Part shown: one piece after another, positions 35,264-44,138 of the stretch
Position numbering within the stretch: the first letter of the stretch is position 1
Layout of the letters: each line of letters opens with the position of its first letter
NCBI RefSeq assembly: GCF_019063845.1
Contig: NZ_CP077683.1
Coordinates: 3,898,501 to 3,962,500, forward strand
Origin: Geomonas subterranea
GTDB taxonomy: Bacteria; Desulfobacterota; Desulfuromonadia; Geobacterales; Geobacteraceae
Direction: 5' to 3'
DNA length: 64,000 bases
Translations under genes and position numbers: made by a program
Notes under the pieces: generated by a model
Seen by the model: only the letters and a program-made list of their open reading frames with translations
Told to the model about the DNA's origin: nothing
Databases searched by the model: none

Positions 35264-36069
35264 GCGTTTTTGCGGTCTGCCTAGAACGGTAATACATTCA
35301 CAAGATGTGTAAAGTATGGATGATGGTGCTGTAATTTCAGCTAGATGCGTATGTGGATGGGGAGGCTTTTCCATGGGTTTTTAACCTTTTGGCCTTTCAT
35401 CGCTTTTACACTTTTTTTGCTGACTGCTTAACGTCACAAAAATTTCGACGCTTTATCTCTCGCCTTCTTGCTCCTCATCACCCCTGGACTCGTTGCAAGC
35501 GCAGCCGGTGGGGTGTTTGCCGCCAGGTCAGCACGCAGGTACGACTCCTGACTTTACAATCGGCGGAGCTTCTTCGGCAAAGAAACAGTCCAATCCCAAG
35601 ACTCACGCGAAAGTTGAGATTGGTACGACGCGATTCAGGTGTCAGCATCAATATTTTCCAGAACAATACCCTCCCCTCTCCACACTAAGTAGCGTGCCAA
35701 CGTCTACACACTGATTCAGGGTGTCTGGATAAGACAATTCCAGGCATTGTGGTAACCTTTACCCTATGCCTGTTCCAAGCAGTTGTTTTCGTCTTTTGAT
35801 CATGGGGCGAGGGTTTTTTTTATTGTAAATACAGGCGTTGAGCAACGTGTTTGGCGGTTCCCCATGTTCCGAGAAATCCTCCCTGTCAGACAGTTCCCGA
35901 ATGTTGGCAATATCATTTTCTGCATCAGCTTGGCTGCCTGTCCGGGATGCTCGATCTGCTGGGCAGTTCAGCGACCCATCAGATTAAGACTTGGGTGGAT
36001 GTCGCTTTTATAGAAGTGGTTAATTGTGGTTTGGTATTTTAGCGCTGGAGTGCGGGGGCAAAGGTATTG
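35264..36069. other. AT-richer intergenic region without a recognised gene
   Basis: About 800 bp of visibly lower GC than the surroundings. Several short frames exist, none with a recognisable product; a 22-residue hydrophobic stretch is encoded near 35458-35524 but no start with a ribosome site precedes it. It may be decayed coding DNA or the boundary of acquired DNA. Confidence 0.45.
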
Positions 36070-36849
36070 ATGGATCCCATTGATCGGCCTGTACCGTGGC
36101 TGATATTCGGTGCTGAGTTGCTGGGCACGGCATTGCTTGTTGCAGTTGGCTTGTCGCTCGTGATCCTAAGCTTTGGCAATGGCAGTCCCATAATTAAGCT
36201 CATCCCGAGTGTCGGCTGGCGCCGGCTTATCACCGGATTCCTGTTCGGCACTACCGGCGCCCTGATCGCGCTCTCGCCACTTGGCAAAGAAAGCGGGGCG
36301 CACATCAATCCGGTTGTAACCCTTGGATTCTGGCTGATGGGCAAGCTGAGGATCAGCCACGCCATAGGCTACATCCTTTCGCAACTCACCGGCGCCGTAC
36401 TGGGGGCGTTACCTTTACTAGCGTGGGGGGAGATGGGACGCAGCGTGGCATACGGGGCTACCCAGCCCGGCGCGGGTTACGGGTTTGTATCGGTGTTGTT
36501 GGGCGAAACGGCAACTACGTTCGCCCTCATCGTCGGGCTCTTCTTCTTCCTCCGGCATCGACGGCTAAGGTCTTTCACACCTGCTCTGTTTCCCGTCCTG
36601 TATGCCGTCATGGTTTTCGCGGAAGGGCCAATCTCGGGGACCAGCACCAATCCGGCCCGCAGCCTTGGGCCGGCAGTGATCTCCGGGGCCTGGCAGGGGT
36701 GGTGGATTTACTGGATAGGCCCGTTGCTGGGCACTTTTCTCGGTGTGGCCATGTACCGGTGTATGGGGCCGCGTTGGTTGACTATTGAAGTTGCAAAGCT
36801 CCATCACTTCGGCCATGACCGCTACGGCGTATTTCGCGGGAAGCGTTGA
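36070..36849 (+). CDS. MIP-family aquaporin/glycerol channel
   Basis: The 259-residue protein has six membrane helices and both pore loops: HINPVVTLG (NPV variant of NPA) and STNPARSLGPA. The N-terminal half-motif deviates from NPA, as in some glycerol or small-solute channels. ATG at 36070 follows AAAGG; a TTG one codon earlier is possible. A short-chain dehydrogenase and a glucoamylase follow on the same strand, suggesting a polyol or osmolyte role, which is inference. Confidence 0.87.
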   Translation: MDPIDRPVPWLIFGAELLGTALLVAVGLSLVILSFGNGSPIIKLIPSVGWRRLITGFLFGTTGALIALSPLGKESGAHINPVVTLGFWLMGKLRISHAIGYILSQLTGAVLGALPLLAWGEMGRSVAYGATQPGAGYGFVSVLLGETATTFALIVGLFFFLRHRRLRSFTPALFPVLYAVMVFAEGPISGTSTNPARSLGPAVISGAWQGWWIYWIGPLLGTFLGVAMYRCMGPRWLTIEVAKLHHFGHDRYGVFRGKR

Positions 36850-36878
36850 GTTGTGGCCCAACCGCAAGGAGGACGAGC

Positions 36879-37661
36879 ATGAACGTGCGGCTTGACGGCA
36901 AACGGGCCGTCGTCACCGGCGGCAATTCCGGTATCGGTGAGGCGATTTCAGTATGCCTCGCCGAAGCGGGCGCTCTAGTGGCAATCAACTATGTTGCCCA
37001 TCCTGAGGCCGCGCATGCGCTCGTGCAGCGGATTCAGGAGCAAGGCGGCATTGCCATGGCAATCCAAGCCGACGTATCCGATCCCGAGGCTATCGCGAAA
37101 ATGTTCGAAAGCATTCAAGCTGCCTGGGGTGGGGTTGATATCCTGGTCAACAATGCGGGCATCGATGGTGGTCGCGCCTTGGCCTGGGAGACAGATATCG
37201 CCGCCTGGCGAAAAGTGATCGAGGTGAACCTGACAGGAGCCTTCTGTTGCGCCCGAGAAGCCCTGCGGCGGATGGTGCCGCAGAACAGTGGCGTCATTCT
37301 CACCATCAGCTCGGTGCATGAAGAAATTGCCTGGTCCGGTTACAGCGCCTACACGGCCAGCAAGGCTGCCGTATCCATGCTGACCAAGACCCTGGCCCAG
37401 GAAGCTGCGCCACACGGGGTGCGCGTGCTCGCTGTTGCGCCCGGAGCGATCAAGACGCCGATCAACCGCGCCGTATGGAGCGATGCCGGGAGCTTGCAGG
37501 ACTTGCTCGATAAGATCCCGCTGAAACGAATCGGAGCGCCCGAAGAAGTCGCCCGCATGGTGGTAGTACTGGCCTCGGACATCGCCTCATATGTGACCGG
37601 TCGCACCATCTTCGTGGACGGGGGCATGACCGACTATCCCGACTTCGCACATGGCGGTTAG
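36879..37661 (+). CDS. Short-chain dehydrogenase/reductase (glucose 1-dehydrogenase-like)
   Basis: The 260-residue protein has the classical SDR features: cofactor motif TGGNSGIGEA, NNAG in ILVNNAGIDGG, the catalytic Ser in ILTISSVHEE and YxxxK in YSAYTASKAA, and a C-terminal GRTIFVDGGMT. The ATG at 36879 has AAGGAGG upstream. The loss of an Asp at the end of strand two (INYVAHPE) is compatible with NADP preference. It may oxidise glucose released by the neighbouring glucoamylase. Confidence 0.87.
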   Translation: MNVRLDGKRAVVTGGNSGIGEAISVCLAEAGALVAINYVAHPEAAHALVQRIQEQGGIAMAIQADVSDPEAIAKMFESIQAAWGGVDILVNNAGIDGGRALAWETDIAAWRKVIEVNLTGAFCCAREALRRMVPQNSGVILTISSVHEEIAWSGYSAYTASKAAVSMLTKTLAQEAAPHGVRVLAVAPGAIKTPINRAVWSDAGSLQDLLDKIPLKRIGAPEEVARMVVVLASDIASYVTGRTIFVDGGMTDYPDFAHGG

Positions 37662-37726
37662 TCGCGGTAAGCGGCCTGGCCATTGACCTGCTGAAAAGAC
37701 CGCGTTCCGAAACCAAAGGAGACATC

Positions 37727-40153
37727 ATGAGTCCCTCGGATCGTTTCGCGCCGGGATGGCCCGGCATCCCGGCGCGCTGGACCTCCAGCGCCAAATCCGG
37801 CGTAGGTGTGTCCCTGAGCAACATGAGCCATGTTTGGTTCACTCTGAGCCACGGAATTTTCAACGAGATCTATTATCCACGGATAGACCAGGCCTGCGTG
37901 CGCGACATGGGGTTGATCGTCACCGACGGAGCAGATTTCTTCTCAGAGGAAAAGCGTGACGCCGTCAGCGAGGTTCAGTGGTTGGCCGAAGGCGTGCCCG
38001 CCTTTCGTGTAGTCAGCAGATGCCGTAAGGGTCGCTACCGTATCGAAAAGACGATTCTGACCGACTCCAAGCGGGACACGGTGTTGCAGAAAACACGATT
38101 TTTCGCCCAGGAAGGGGAGATTTCAAATTGTCGCCTGTACGTATTGCTCGCTCCGCACCTGGCCAACCACGGAGCCGGCAATACAGCCTGGGTTGGCGAA
38201 TACAAAGGCATTTCCATGTTGTTCGCGGAAAGGGACGGGAGCGCCCTGGCTTTGGCCTGCTCCGTTCCCTGGCGCAATCGTTCCGTCGGATTCGTCGGGT
38301 TCTCGGATGGGTGGCAAGATCTGTTGTCCCACAAAAAGATGACATGGGACTATACGCGGGCCGAGAACGGGAACATCGCCCTGACGGCAGAGGTTGACCT
38401 TGAATCGGGTAATGGGGAATTTCTGTTAGCCTTGGGGTTCGGACGCAACGCCGCCGAAGCGGGGAACCGTGCGCGTGCGGCACTCCAGGACGGCTTTAAC
38501 ACTGCGCAATCGGAGTACGTTGAAGGATGGAACAGATGGCAGGGGCTGTTGCTGCCACTCGATACAGACCGGGGATTGGGCCGGCCAAACTTTTACCGGG
38601 TGAGTACGACCGTCTTGCGTGTCCACGAGGCCTTCAATTTCCCCGGGGGAATTATCGCCAGCCTATCGATCCCGTGGGGATTCAGCAAGGGGGACAACGA
38701 TCTCGGCGGTTATCACCTCGCCTGGCCGCGCGACCTGGTGGAGTCGGCGGCGGGGCTTCTGGCTGCCGGGGGGCATGAGGAGGTTCGTCGCGTCCTCTGT
38801 TATTTGCAGGCGACCCAGGAAGCCGACGGGCACTGGGCACAGAACATGTGGTTGGATGGCTCCCCCTACTGGAACGGCATCCAGATGGACGAAACAGCCC
38901 TGCCGGTCCTGCTCGTTGACCTGAGCCGGCGTGAAAAGGCGCTGGCCGCGGACGATGTGGCCCGGTTCTGGCCTATGGTTCGACAAGCCGTGGCTTATCT
39001 GGTCCGCAACGGGCCGGTGAGCCCGCAGGACCGCTGGGAGGAAGATCCCGGCTATTCGCCATTCACGGTCGCCGCCGAAATCGCCGCTCTCCTGGCGGCG
39101 GCGGATCTGGCCGAGATGCAGCAGGAGCAGTCAATCGCAACGTATCTACGCGAGACTGCAGATGTGTGGAACGCGTCCATCGACCGCTGGATCTACGTGA
39201 AAGGTACCGATTGGTGTCGTGAGTTTGAGGTCGCGGGGTATTACGTCCGGATCGCACCGGTCGAGACAGTAGGCGGGGTGTCTCGCTTTCAAAAGAGTGT
39301 TCCGATAAGAAACGTCGCTCCCGACCAAGCCGAAAGTCCTGCCTACCATATGGTGAGCCCGGACGCGCTGGCCCTTGTTCGTTTTGGCCTGCGCAGCGCC
39401 GACGACCCGCGCATCCTCGATACGGTCAAAATCATCGATGCTCTGCTCAGGGTGGAGACGCGACAGGGCTCCGTCTGGCGTCGCTACAACGGCGACGGCT
39501 ACGGTGAACATGGGGATGGCGAACCGTTTGACGGTACCGGGATCGGCCGGTGCTGGCCTCTGCTGACCGGGGAGCGAGCCCATTATGAACTGGCGGCCGG
39601 CCGAGAGGGAGACGCACGGCAACTTCAGGCGGCTATGGAAAACTTTGCCGGCGCGGAAGGACTGTTTCCCGAGCAGATCTGGGACGGGGCGGACCTGCCG
39701 GAGCGTGAGCTTTTTTTCGGCCGGCCGTCCGGTTCCGCCATGCCGCTTGCGTGGGCACACGCCGAGTATCTGAAGCTGCTGCGTTCTCTGCACGATGGAC
39801 GGGTCTTCGACATGCCGCCGCAAACCGTGCAGCGCTACCTGGTGGAGAAAACAGAATCTCCGTTCATGGTGTGGCGTTTCAACCACAAGATCCGCTCCCT
39901 GCCAGCCGGCAAGATACTGCGCATCGAGACACTGGCCCCGGCGGTCATTCACTGGAGCGATGATGAATGGCACACGGTCCATGACGACAAAACGCGCGAT
40001 ACCGGGCTTTCGGTCCATAGCGCAGATCTGGCAACGGAATTGCTCTCGGCAGGAAAAGAGATCAAATTCACCATTTATTGGCCGGACCCAGGCCATTACG
40101 AAGGCAATGACTTCGTTGTCAGCGTAGATTCCCCGCCCCAGGTGTTTTGCTGA
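37727..40153 (+). CDS. GH15 family glucoamylase
   Basis: The 808-residue protein resembles prokaryotic glucan 1,4-alpha-glucosidases: an N-terminal super-sandwich domain (about 15-270), a linker helix, then an (alpha/alpha)6 barrel (about 290-690). Barrel landmarks are DLGGYHLAWPRDLVES, the catalytic Glu candidate in WNGIQMDETALPV, RWEEDPGYSPFT and the second Glu in GLFPEQIWD. No signal peptide is visible, so it would act on internal alpha-glucans such as glycogen or maltodextrins. A C-terminal domain (about 700-808) is beta-rich. AAAGGAG precedes the start. Confidence 0.9.
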   Translation: MSPSDRFAPGWPGIPARWTSSAKSGVGVSLSNMSHVWFTLSHGIFNEIYYPRIDQACVRDMGLIVTDGADFFSEEKRDAVSEVQWLAEGVPAFRVVSRCRKGRYRIEKTILTDSKRDTVLQKTRFFAQEGEISNCRLYVLLAPHLANHGAGNTAWVGEYKGISMLFAERDGSALALACSVPWRNRSVGFVGFSDGWQDLLSHKKMTWDYTRAENGNIALTAEVDLESGNGEFLLALGFGRNAAEAGNRARAALQDGFNTAQSEYVEGWNRWQGLLLPLDTDRGLGRPNFYRVSTTVLRVHEAFNFPGGIIASLSIPWGFSKGDNDLGGYHLAWPRDLVESAAGLLAAGGHEEVRRVLCYLQATQEADGHWAQNMWLDGSPYWNGIQMDETALPVLLVDLSRREKALAADDVARFWPMVRQAVAYLVRNGPVSPQDRWEEDPGYSPFTVAAEIAALLAAADLAEMQQEQSIATYLRETADVWNASIDRWIYVKGTDWCREFEVAGYYVRIAPVETVGGVSRFQKSVPIRNVAPDQAESPAYHMVSPDALALVRFGLRSADDPRILDTVKIIDALLRVETRQGSVWRRYNGDGYGEHGDGEPFDGTGIGRCWPLLTGERAHYELAAGREGDARQLQAAMENFAGAEGLFPEQIWDGADLPERELFFGRPSGSAMPLAWAHAEYLKLLRSLHDGRVFDMPPQTVQRYLVEKTESPFMVWRFNHKIRSLPAGKILRIETLAPAVIHWSDDEWHTVHDDKTRDTGLSVHSADLATELLSAGKEIKFTIYWPDPGHYEGNDFVVSVDSPPQVFC

Positions 40154-40241
40154 GAAGCGCCGCGGCCGACCTTTGTGCAGGTTTTGTTCTCCGAGCGCGC
40201 CGCGACCGCTACACTGAAAAACCGGGAATTGGAAAATCCGC

Positions 40242-40285
40242 AAAAAAAAAGAGGCGCAACACCTGATGGTGTGCGCCTTTTTTTT
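40242..40285. terminator. Bidirectional terminator between glucoamylase and ssb
   Basis: A stem AGGCGCAACACC / GGTGTGCGCCT (one bulged A, TGAT loop) is flanked by nine A on the left and eight T on the right, so it can end transcription from both convergent genes. Confidence 0.87.
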
Positions 40286-40305
40286 ACATTAATTAAAAGG
40301 GGGGG

Positions 40306-40749
40306 CTAGAACGGGATCTCGTCGTCCGGGTTGAAGGTCGGCTCTTCGTAACCGCCACCCTGGTTGTAGTCCTGCTGCTGCGGGCGGCCGCCGCCCTGGC
40401 GCTGGCCGCCGCCTTCGCCCTTGGCGGAAAGCATCTGCATCTTCTCGCCGACGATCTCGGTGGTGTAGCGGTCCTTGCCGTCCTTGTCGGTCCACTTGCG
40501 GGTCTGCAGACGTCCTTCGATATATACGGTCTTCCCCTTGGAGAGGTACTCGCCGGCGATCTCGGCGAGACGCGCCCAGAGGGTGATGTTGTGCCATTCG
40601 GTCTTGTCTTCCCAGTTGCCGTCCTTCCCCTTGATGCGGTCGGTGGTGGCCAGGGAGAAGGAAGCTACGGCGGTACCGCCGGCGGTGTAGCGCACCTCGG
40701 GGTCCTTGCCCAGGTTGCCTATGAGCATCACCTTGTTGAGACTTGCCAT
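40306..40749 (-). CDS. ssb: Single-stranded DNA-binding protein
   Basis: The 147-residue protein has an N-terminal OB fold (about 1-108; [18 protein letters not shown], then [14 protein letters not shown] and [20 protein letters not shown]), a Gly/Gln-rich flexible tail and the acidic tip DDEIPF that binds repair and replication partners. GGAGAA lies upstream of the ATG. Confidence 0.96.
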   Translation of the reverse strand: MASLNKVMLIGNLGKDPEVRYTAGGTAVASFSLATTDRIKGKDGNWEDKTEWHNITLWARLAEIAGEYLSKGKTVYIEGRLQTRKWTDKDGKDRYTTEIVGEKMQMLSAKGEGGGQRQGGGRPQQQDYNQGGGYEEPTFNPDDEIPF

Positions 40750-40865
40750 GGGGTTCTCCTTTGATCGTGTCGCGTTTTGAATTCCGGGAAGTGTATAGAA
40801 ATCGGGGTCTCATGGCAAGCGATATTGTTTGACTCTCACCGTAAAAAAAAGTAACGTAACCGGTC

Positions 40866-41561
40866 ATGCTGAGAGCTCGTATCTACCTTCTTTTCTTCGT
40901 TCCGTACACCTTGTTGTGCAGTGTAGCCGCCGTGATCGGCGGCCTTTTCGACTCCTCCGGGCGGGCCGGACACGCCTGCGCCAGGGTCTGGAGCCTCGGG
41001 TCCCTCTGGGCGGCGCGCATCAACCTGGAGGTGGAGGGGCTGGAACTGGTCCCGACCGAGGGGCCGGTCATCTACATGGGAAACCACCAGGGTAACTTCG
41101 ACATCCTCGCCCTGACCCGCGCCATCCCGCGCCTGTTCTCCTGGGTTGCCAAGGAGGAACTCTTCAGGGTGCCAGTGTTCGGCGCCGCCATGCGCCGGGC
41201 CGGGTACATCCCGCTGGATCGCAGCGACGGCAGGAAGGCGCTGAAGAGCATGAACCAGGCGGCGCAGCGCATCGCCGCGGGGGCGAGCGTGGTGATCTTC
41301 CCCGAGGGGACCCGCACCAAGGACGGGGCCCTGCTTCCCTTCAAGCGCGGTGCCTTCATGCTGGCAGTCAAGGCCGGCGTTCCCATCGTCCCCTTCACCA
41401 TCAACGGCAGCCGGGCGATAAACCCGCGCAACCGCATCGAGTTGAGACCCGGAACCATCAGGATCAGCTTCGCGGCGCCCATAGAGGTCGCGGGTGTCCC
41501 GGAAGCGGAACTGCTGGAGCGGGTACGGTCGGCTATCGCAGCAAAGCTGGAGGTTGAATAA
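40866..41561 (+). CDS. plsC: 1-acyl-sn-glycerol-3-phosphate acyltransferase
   Basis: The 231-residue protein adds the second acyl chain to make phosphatidic acid at the inner membrane. The HX4D catalytic motif is in MGNHQGNFDIL and the substrate motif in IFPEGTRTKDGALLPFK. An N-terminal hydrophobic segment anchors it. It is followed after one base by a small membrane protein gene. Confidence 0.92.
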   Translation: MLRARIYLLFFVPYTLLCSVAAVIGGLFDSSGRAGHACARVWSLGSLWAARINLEVEGLELVPTEGPVIYMGNHQGNFDILALTRAIPRLFSWVAKEELFRVPVFGAAMRRAGYIPLDRSDGRKALKSMNQAAQRIAAGASVVIFPEGTRTKDGALLPFKRGAFMLAVKAGVPIVPFTINGSRAINPRNRIELRPGTIRISFAAPIEVAGVPEAELLERVRSAIAAKLEVE

Positions 41562-41562
41562 G

Positions 41563-41745
41563 ATGGTCATGGTTTACCTGGCGCTGGCCCTTTGTGGAGT
41601 CGGCCTGATCGCGTGGGGGCTCCCCGCGGCGCACCGGCTGCGCTCACCGCTGAACGTCGTTGCGGCCGCATCCGTCCTCCTGGGCGTGCTGCTTGCCCTG
41701 CTCGGGACGCTGCTCTTCGTGGCGCCCAACTTCTTCCAGGGGTAA
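41563..41745 (+). CDS. Small two-helix membrane protein
   Basis: Sixty residues with two hydrophobic segments (about 3-22 and 31-54) joined by a short basic turn (AAHRLRSP). GGAGG lies nine bases before the ATG at 41563, inside the end of plsC, so it is likely cotranslated. No family is recognised. Confidence 0.6.
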   Translation: MVMVYLALALCGVGLIAWGLPAAHRLRSPLNVVAAASVLLGVLLALLGTLLFVAPNFFQG

Positions 41746-41774
41746 TCCCCTGCGGCACAGGAATCATAAAAGAC

Positions 41775-42170
41775 ATGGATAAGGTCAAGACCATAGCGGT
41801 AAATGTCGCGGCGATCGCGCTGATTTCCCTGGCACTGTTCTGGGGCAACGCGCTGTACCGCCAATACGTGCAGTTCGAAAAGGGTGAGAAGGGGACCGCG
41901 TCCGGGGACTTCCCCGCGGCTGTGGCAGGGTACGAGGCCGCCATCCACATGTACACCCCCGGCAGCTCCATCGTCCCCCGCAGCGCGCAAAAGCTGTGGG
42001 ACCTCGGGCAGATGGCGGAGGCGAGCCACGACACCAGGCGGGCCCTGATCGCCTACCGCGCCCTGAGGAGCTCTTTTTACGCGGTCGGCGGTATCTGGTC
42101 GCCGGGACACGAATGGATCGAGCTTTGTGACGCCCGCATCGCCAAACTGGTGCAGCAGCAGGGGCGGTAA
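41775..42170 (+). CDS. Single-pass membrane protein of unknown function
   Basis: The 131-residue protein has one N-terminal hydrophobic helix (about 5-26) and a helical soluble part rich in Ala and Tyr with TPR-like character (FPAAVAGYEAAIHMYTPGS, DTRRALIAYRALRSSFYAVGG). The ATG at 41775 gives a clean anchor. It lies between plsC and the RNase J gene. Function unknown. Confidence 0.68.
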   Translation: MDKVKTIAVNVAAIALISLALFWGNALYRQYVQFEKGEKGTASGDFPAAVAGYEAAIHMYTPGSSIVPRSAQKLWDLGQMAEASHDTRRALIAYRALRSSFYAVGGIWSPGHEWIELCDARIAKLVQQQGR

Positions 42171-42244
42171 AACCGGAGGTAGGGGCTGGCGGCGCGACCG
42201 CCCGACCTGGAACCGCCGCACGGCATTCATGTAAAGGATCATCT

Positions 42245-43921
42245 TTGGAAGCAAGCAGCATTGAAAATACCGGGCTGAAGTTCGTGGCCCTCGGAGGACT
42301 CGGGGAGATCGGCCTGAACATGGCCGCCTTCGAGTACGGCGATGACATCGTGATCGTCGACTGCGGGCTTATGTTCCCGGAGCCGTACATGCTGGGGATA
42401 GACGTGGTCATCCCCGACATCGGCTACCTCCTGGAGCGTGCCGACCGGATCCGCGCCATCCTGCTCACCCACGGGCACGAGGACCACATCGGCGCGCTTC
42501 CCTACGTGCTGCGTGACATCAATCCCCCCATCTACGGCACCGCCCTCACCCTGGGCTTCGTCAAGGAAAAGTTGAAGGAGTTCGAACTCGACGAGAAGGT
42601 CGACCTGCGGGTGGTGAAGCCAAGGGACGTGATCGAGCTCGGCGATTTCATCGTGGAGTTCATCCGCGTGGCCCACTCCACCGTGGACGGCTGCGCGCTG
42701 GCCATCACCTCCCCCGAAGGGGTGGTGATCCACACCGGCGACTTCAAGCTGGACCAGACCCCGGTGGACGGCGAGCTCACCGACCTTCCCACCTTCGCCC
42801 GCTACGGCCAGGCCGGGGTGCTGGCGCTCTTCGCCGACTCCACCAACATCGAGCGGGAGGGGTACACCCTGTCGGAGCGGGTGGTGGGGGAGGCCTTCGA
42901 CGAGATCTTCCCGAATTGTCCCGGCAGGGTCATCGTCGCCGCTTTCTCCAGCAACATACATCGCGTCCAGCAGGTGGTGCACGCGGCGCAAAAGAGCGGC
43001 CGGAAGGTCCTCTTGAACGGCCGCTCCATGATCGCGAACGTGCAGATCGCCCGGGAACTCGGCTACCTCAGCATCCCCGATGACATCATGATGGACCTGA
43101 AGGAACTCCCCAAGCTCCCCAAGGAGCAGGTCTGCATGATCACCACGGGGAGCCAGGGTGAGCCGAGGAGTTCGCTGATCCGGATCGCCATGGACGATCA
43201 CAAGCAGATCAAGCTGGAGCGCGGCGATACCGTCATCCTCTCCTCGCGGTTCATTCCGGGCAACGAGAAGACCATCTCGGACCTGATGAACCACCTGTAC
43301 CGCCGCGGCGCCGAGGTGATCCACGAGAAGGTTTCCGAGGTGCACGTCTCCGGGCACGCCAGCCAGGAGGAGCTGAAACTCCTGCACAACCTGGTGAAGC
43401 CACGCTTCTTCGTCCCGGTGCACGGCGAGTACCGGCACCTGGTGAAGCACGCCCAGCTGGCCCAGAAGGTCGGCACCCCTGAGGAGCGCTGCATCCTGGC
43501 GGTGAACGGCGACGTGGTGCTCTTCTCCGGCGACGAGGCGGCCATCGTGGACCATGTGAACACGGGGCGGGTTTTCGTCGACGGCAAGGGGGTCGGTGAC
43601 GTCGGCAACGTGGTCCTGAAGGACAGGAAGCACCTCTCCGAGGACGGCATGGTGGTAGTCATCGTCGGCATCAACCAGGTGAGCGGCGAGATCATCTATG
43701 GCCCCGACATCGTGTCGCGCGGCTTCATCTTCGAGGATGAAAGCCAGCAGTACCTGGACGAGGCGAAGAAGGTGGTGCTGGACACGCTGGCCCTGGTGAG
43801 CACCGAGGCGATGACCGACTGGAACGAGGTGAAGCTGGAGGTGCGCCGCGTGCTGCGCCGCTTCTTCAACAAGACCATCGAACGCCGCCCGGTGATACTG
43901 CCGCTCGTGCTGGAGATGTAG
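42245..43921 (+). CDS. rnj: Ribonuclease J
   Basis: The 558-residue protein is a metallo-beta-lactamase/beta-CASP RNase with exo- and endonuclease activity in mRNA decay. The zinc motif LLTHGHEDHIGALPY is intact, followed by VAHSTVDGCALAI, HTGDFKLD, the beta-CASP region and SGHASQEELKLLHNLVKP. The start appears to be TTG at 42245, since AAAGGA lies seven bases before it and the protein begins at the expected position; this unusual start could lower expression. Confidence 0.94.
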   Translation: MEASSIENTGLKFVALGGLGEIGLNMAAFEYGDDIVIVDCGLMFPEPYMLGIDVVIPDIGYLLERADRIRAILLTHGHEDHIGALPYVLRDINPPIYGTALTLGFVKEKLKEFELDEKVDLRVVKPRDVIELGDFIVEFIRVAHSTVDGCALAITSPEGVVIHTGDFKLDQTPVDGELTDLPTFARYGQAGVLALFADSTNIEREGYTLSERVVGEAFDEIFPNCPGRVIVAAFSSNIHRVQQVVHAAQKSGRKVLLNGRSMIANVQIARELGYLSIPDDIMMDLKELPKLPKEQVCMITTGSQGEPRSSLIRIAMDDHKQIKLERGDTVILSSRFIPGNEKTISDLMNHLYRRGAEVIHEKVSEVHVSGHASQEELKLLHNLVKPRFFVPVHGEYRHLVKHAQLAQKVGTPEERCILAVNGDVVLFSGDEAAIVDHVNTGRVFVDGKGVGDVGNVVLKDRKHLSEDGMVVVIVGINQVSGEIIYGPDIVSRGFIFEDESQQYLDEAKKVVLDTLALVSTEAMTDWNEVKLEVRRVLRRFFNKTIERRPVILPLVLEM

Positions 43922-43944
43922 CACACCGGATCTCACCGTCTACT

Positions 43945-44036
43945 GTAGGGGCGAATAATTATTCGCCCGCTTTTATCTTTCTTGCCAGGGAATCCGAGGG
44001 GCACCAGCGGCTGGGCAAATGATTATTTGCCCCTAC
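43945..44036. repeat. REPIN-like inverted repeat pair 1
   Basis: Left arm 43945-43968 (GTAGGGGCGAAT then AATTATTCGCCC) and right arm 44013-44036 (GGGCAAATGATT then ATTTGCCCCTAC) are inverted copies separated by 44 bp. Each arm is itself an imperfect palindrome. Same family as 52827, 54827 and 59366. Confidence 0.85.
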
Positions 44037-44082
44037 AAACAGCCGTTCGCCCCACGTTCAATCCCGAGCGAAGGCTTCCGGG

Positions 44083-44120
44083 AGCCCCCTCCCCAACCCT
44101 CCCCCTCCAGGGGAGGGAGC
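44083..44120. repeat. Short GC-rich CCCTCCCC...GGGGAGGG repeat
   Basis: CCCCTCCCCAACCCTCCCCC followed by TCCAGGGGAGGGAGC forms a hairpin just ahead of ftsK. Confidence 0.5.
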
Positions 44121-44138
44121 ACACAACACGGACAACGC

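Noticed and set aside
35353-36042. Short frames in the AT-richer gap
   Set aside because: No ribosome site, no recognisable domain, and overlapping frames of similar length; not supported as genes.
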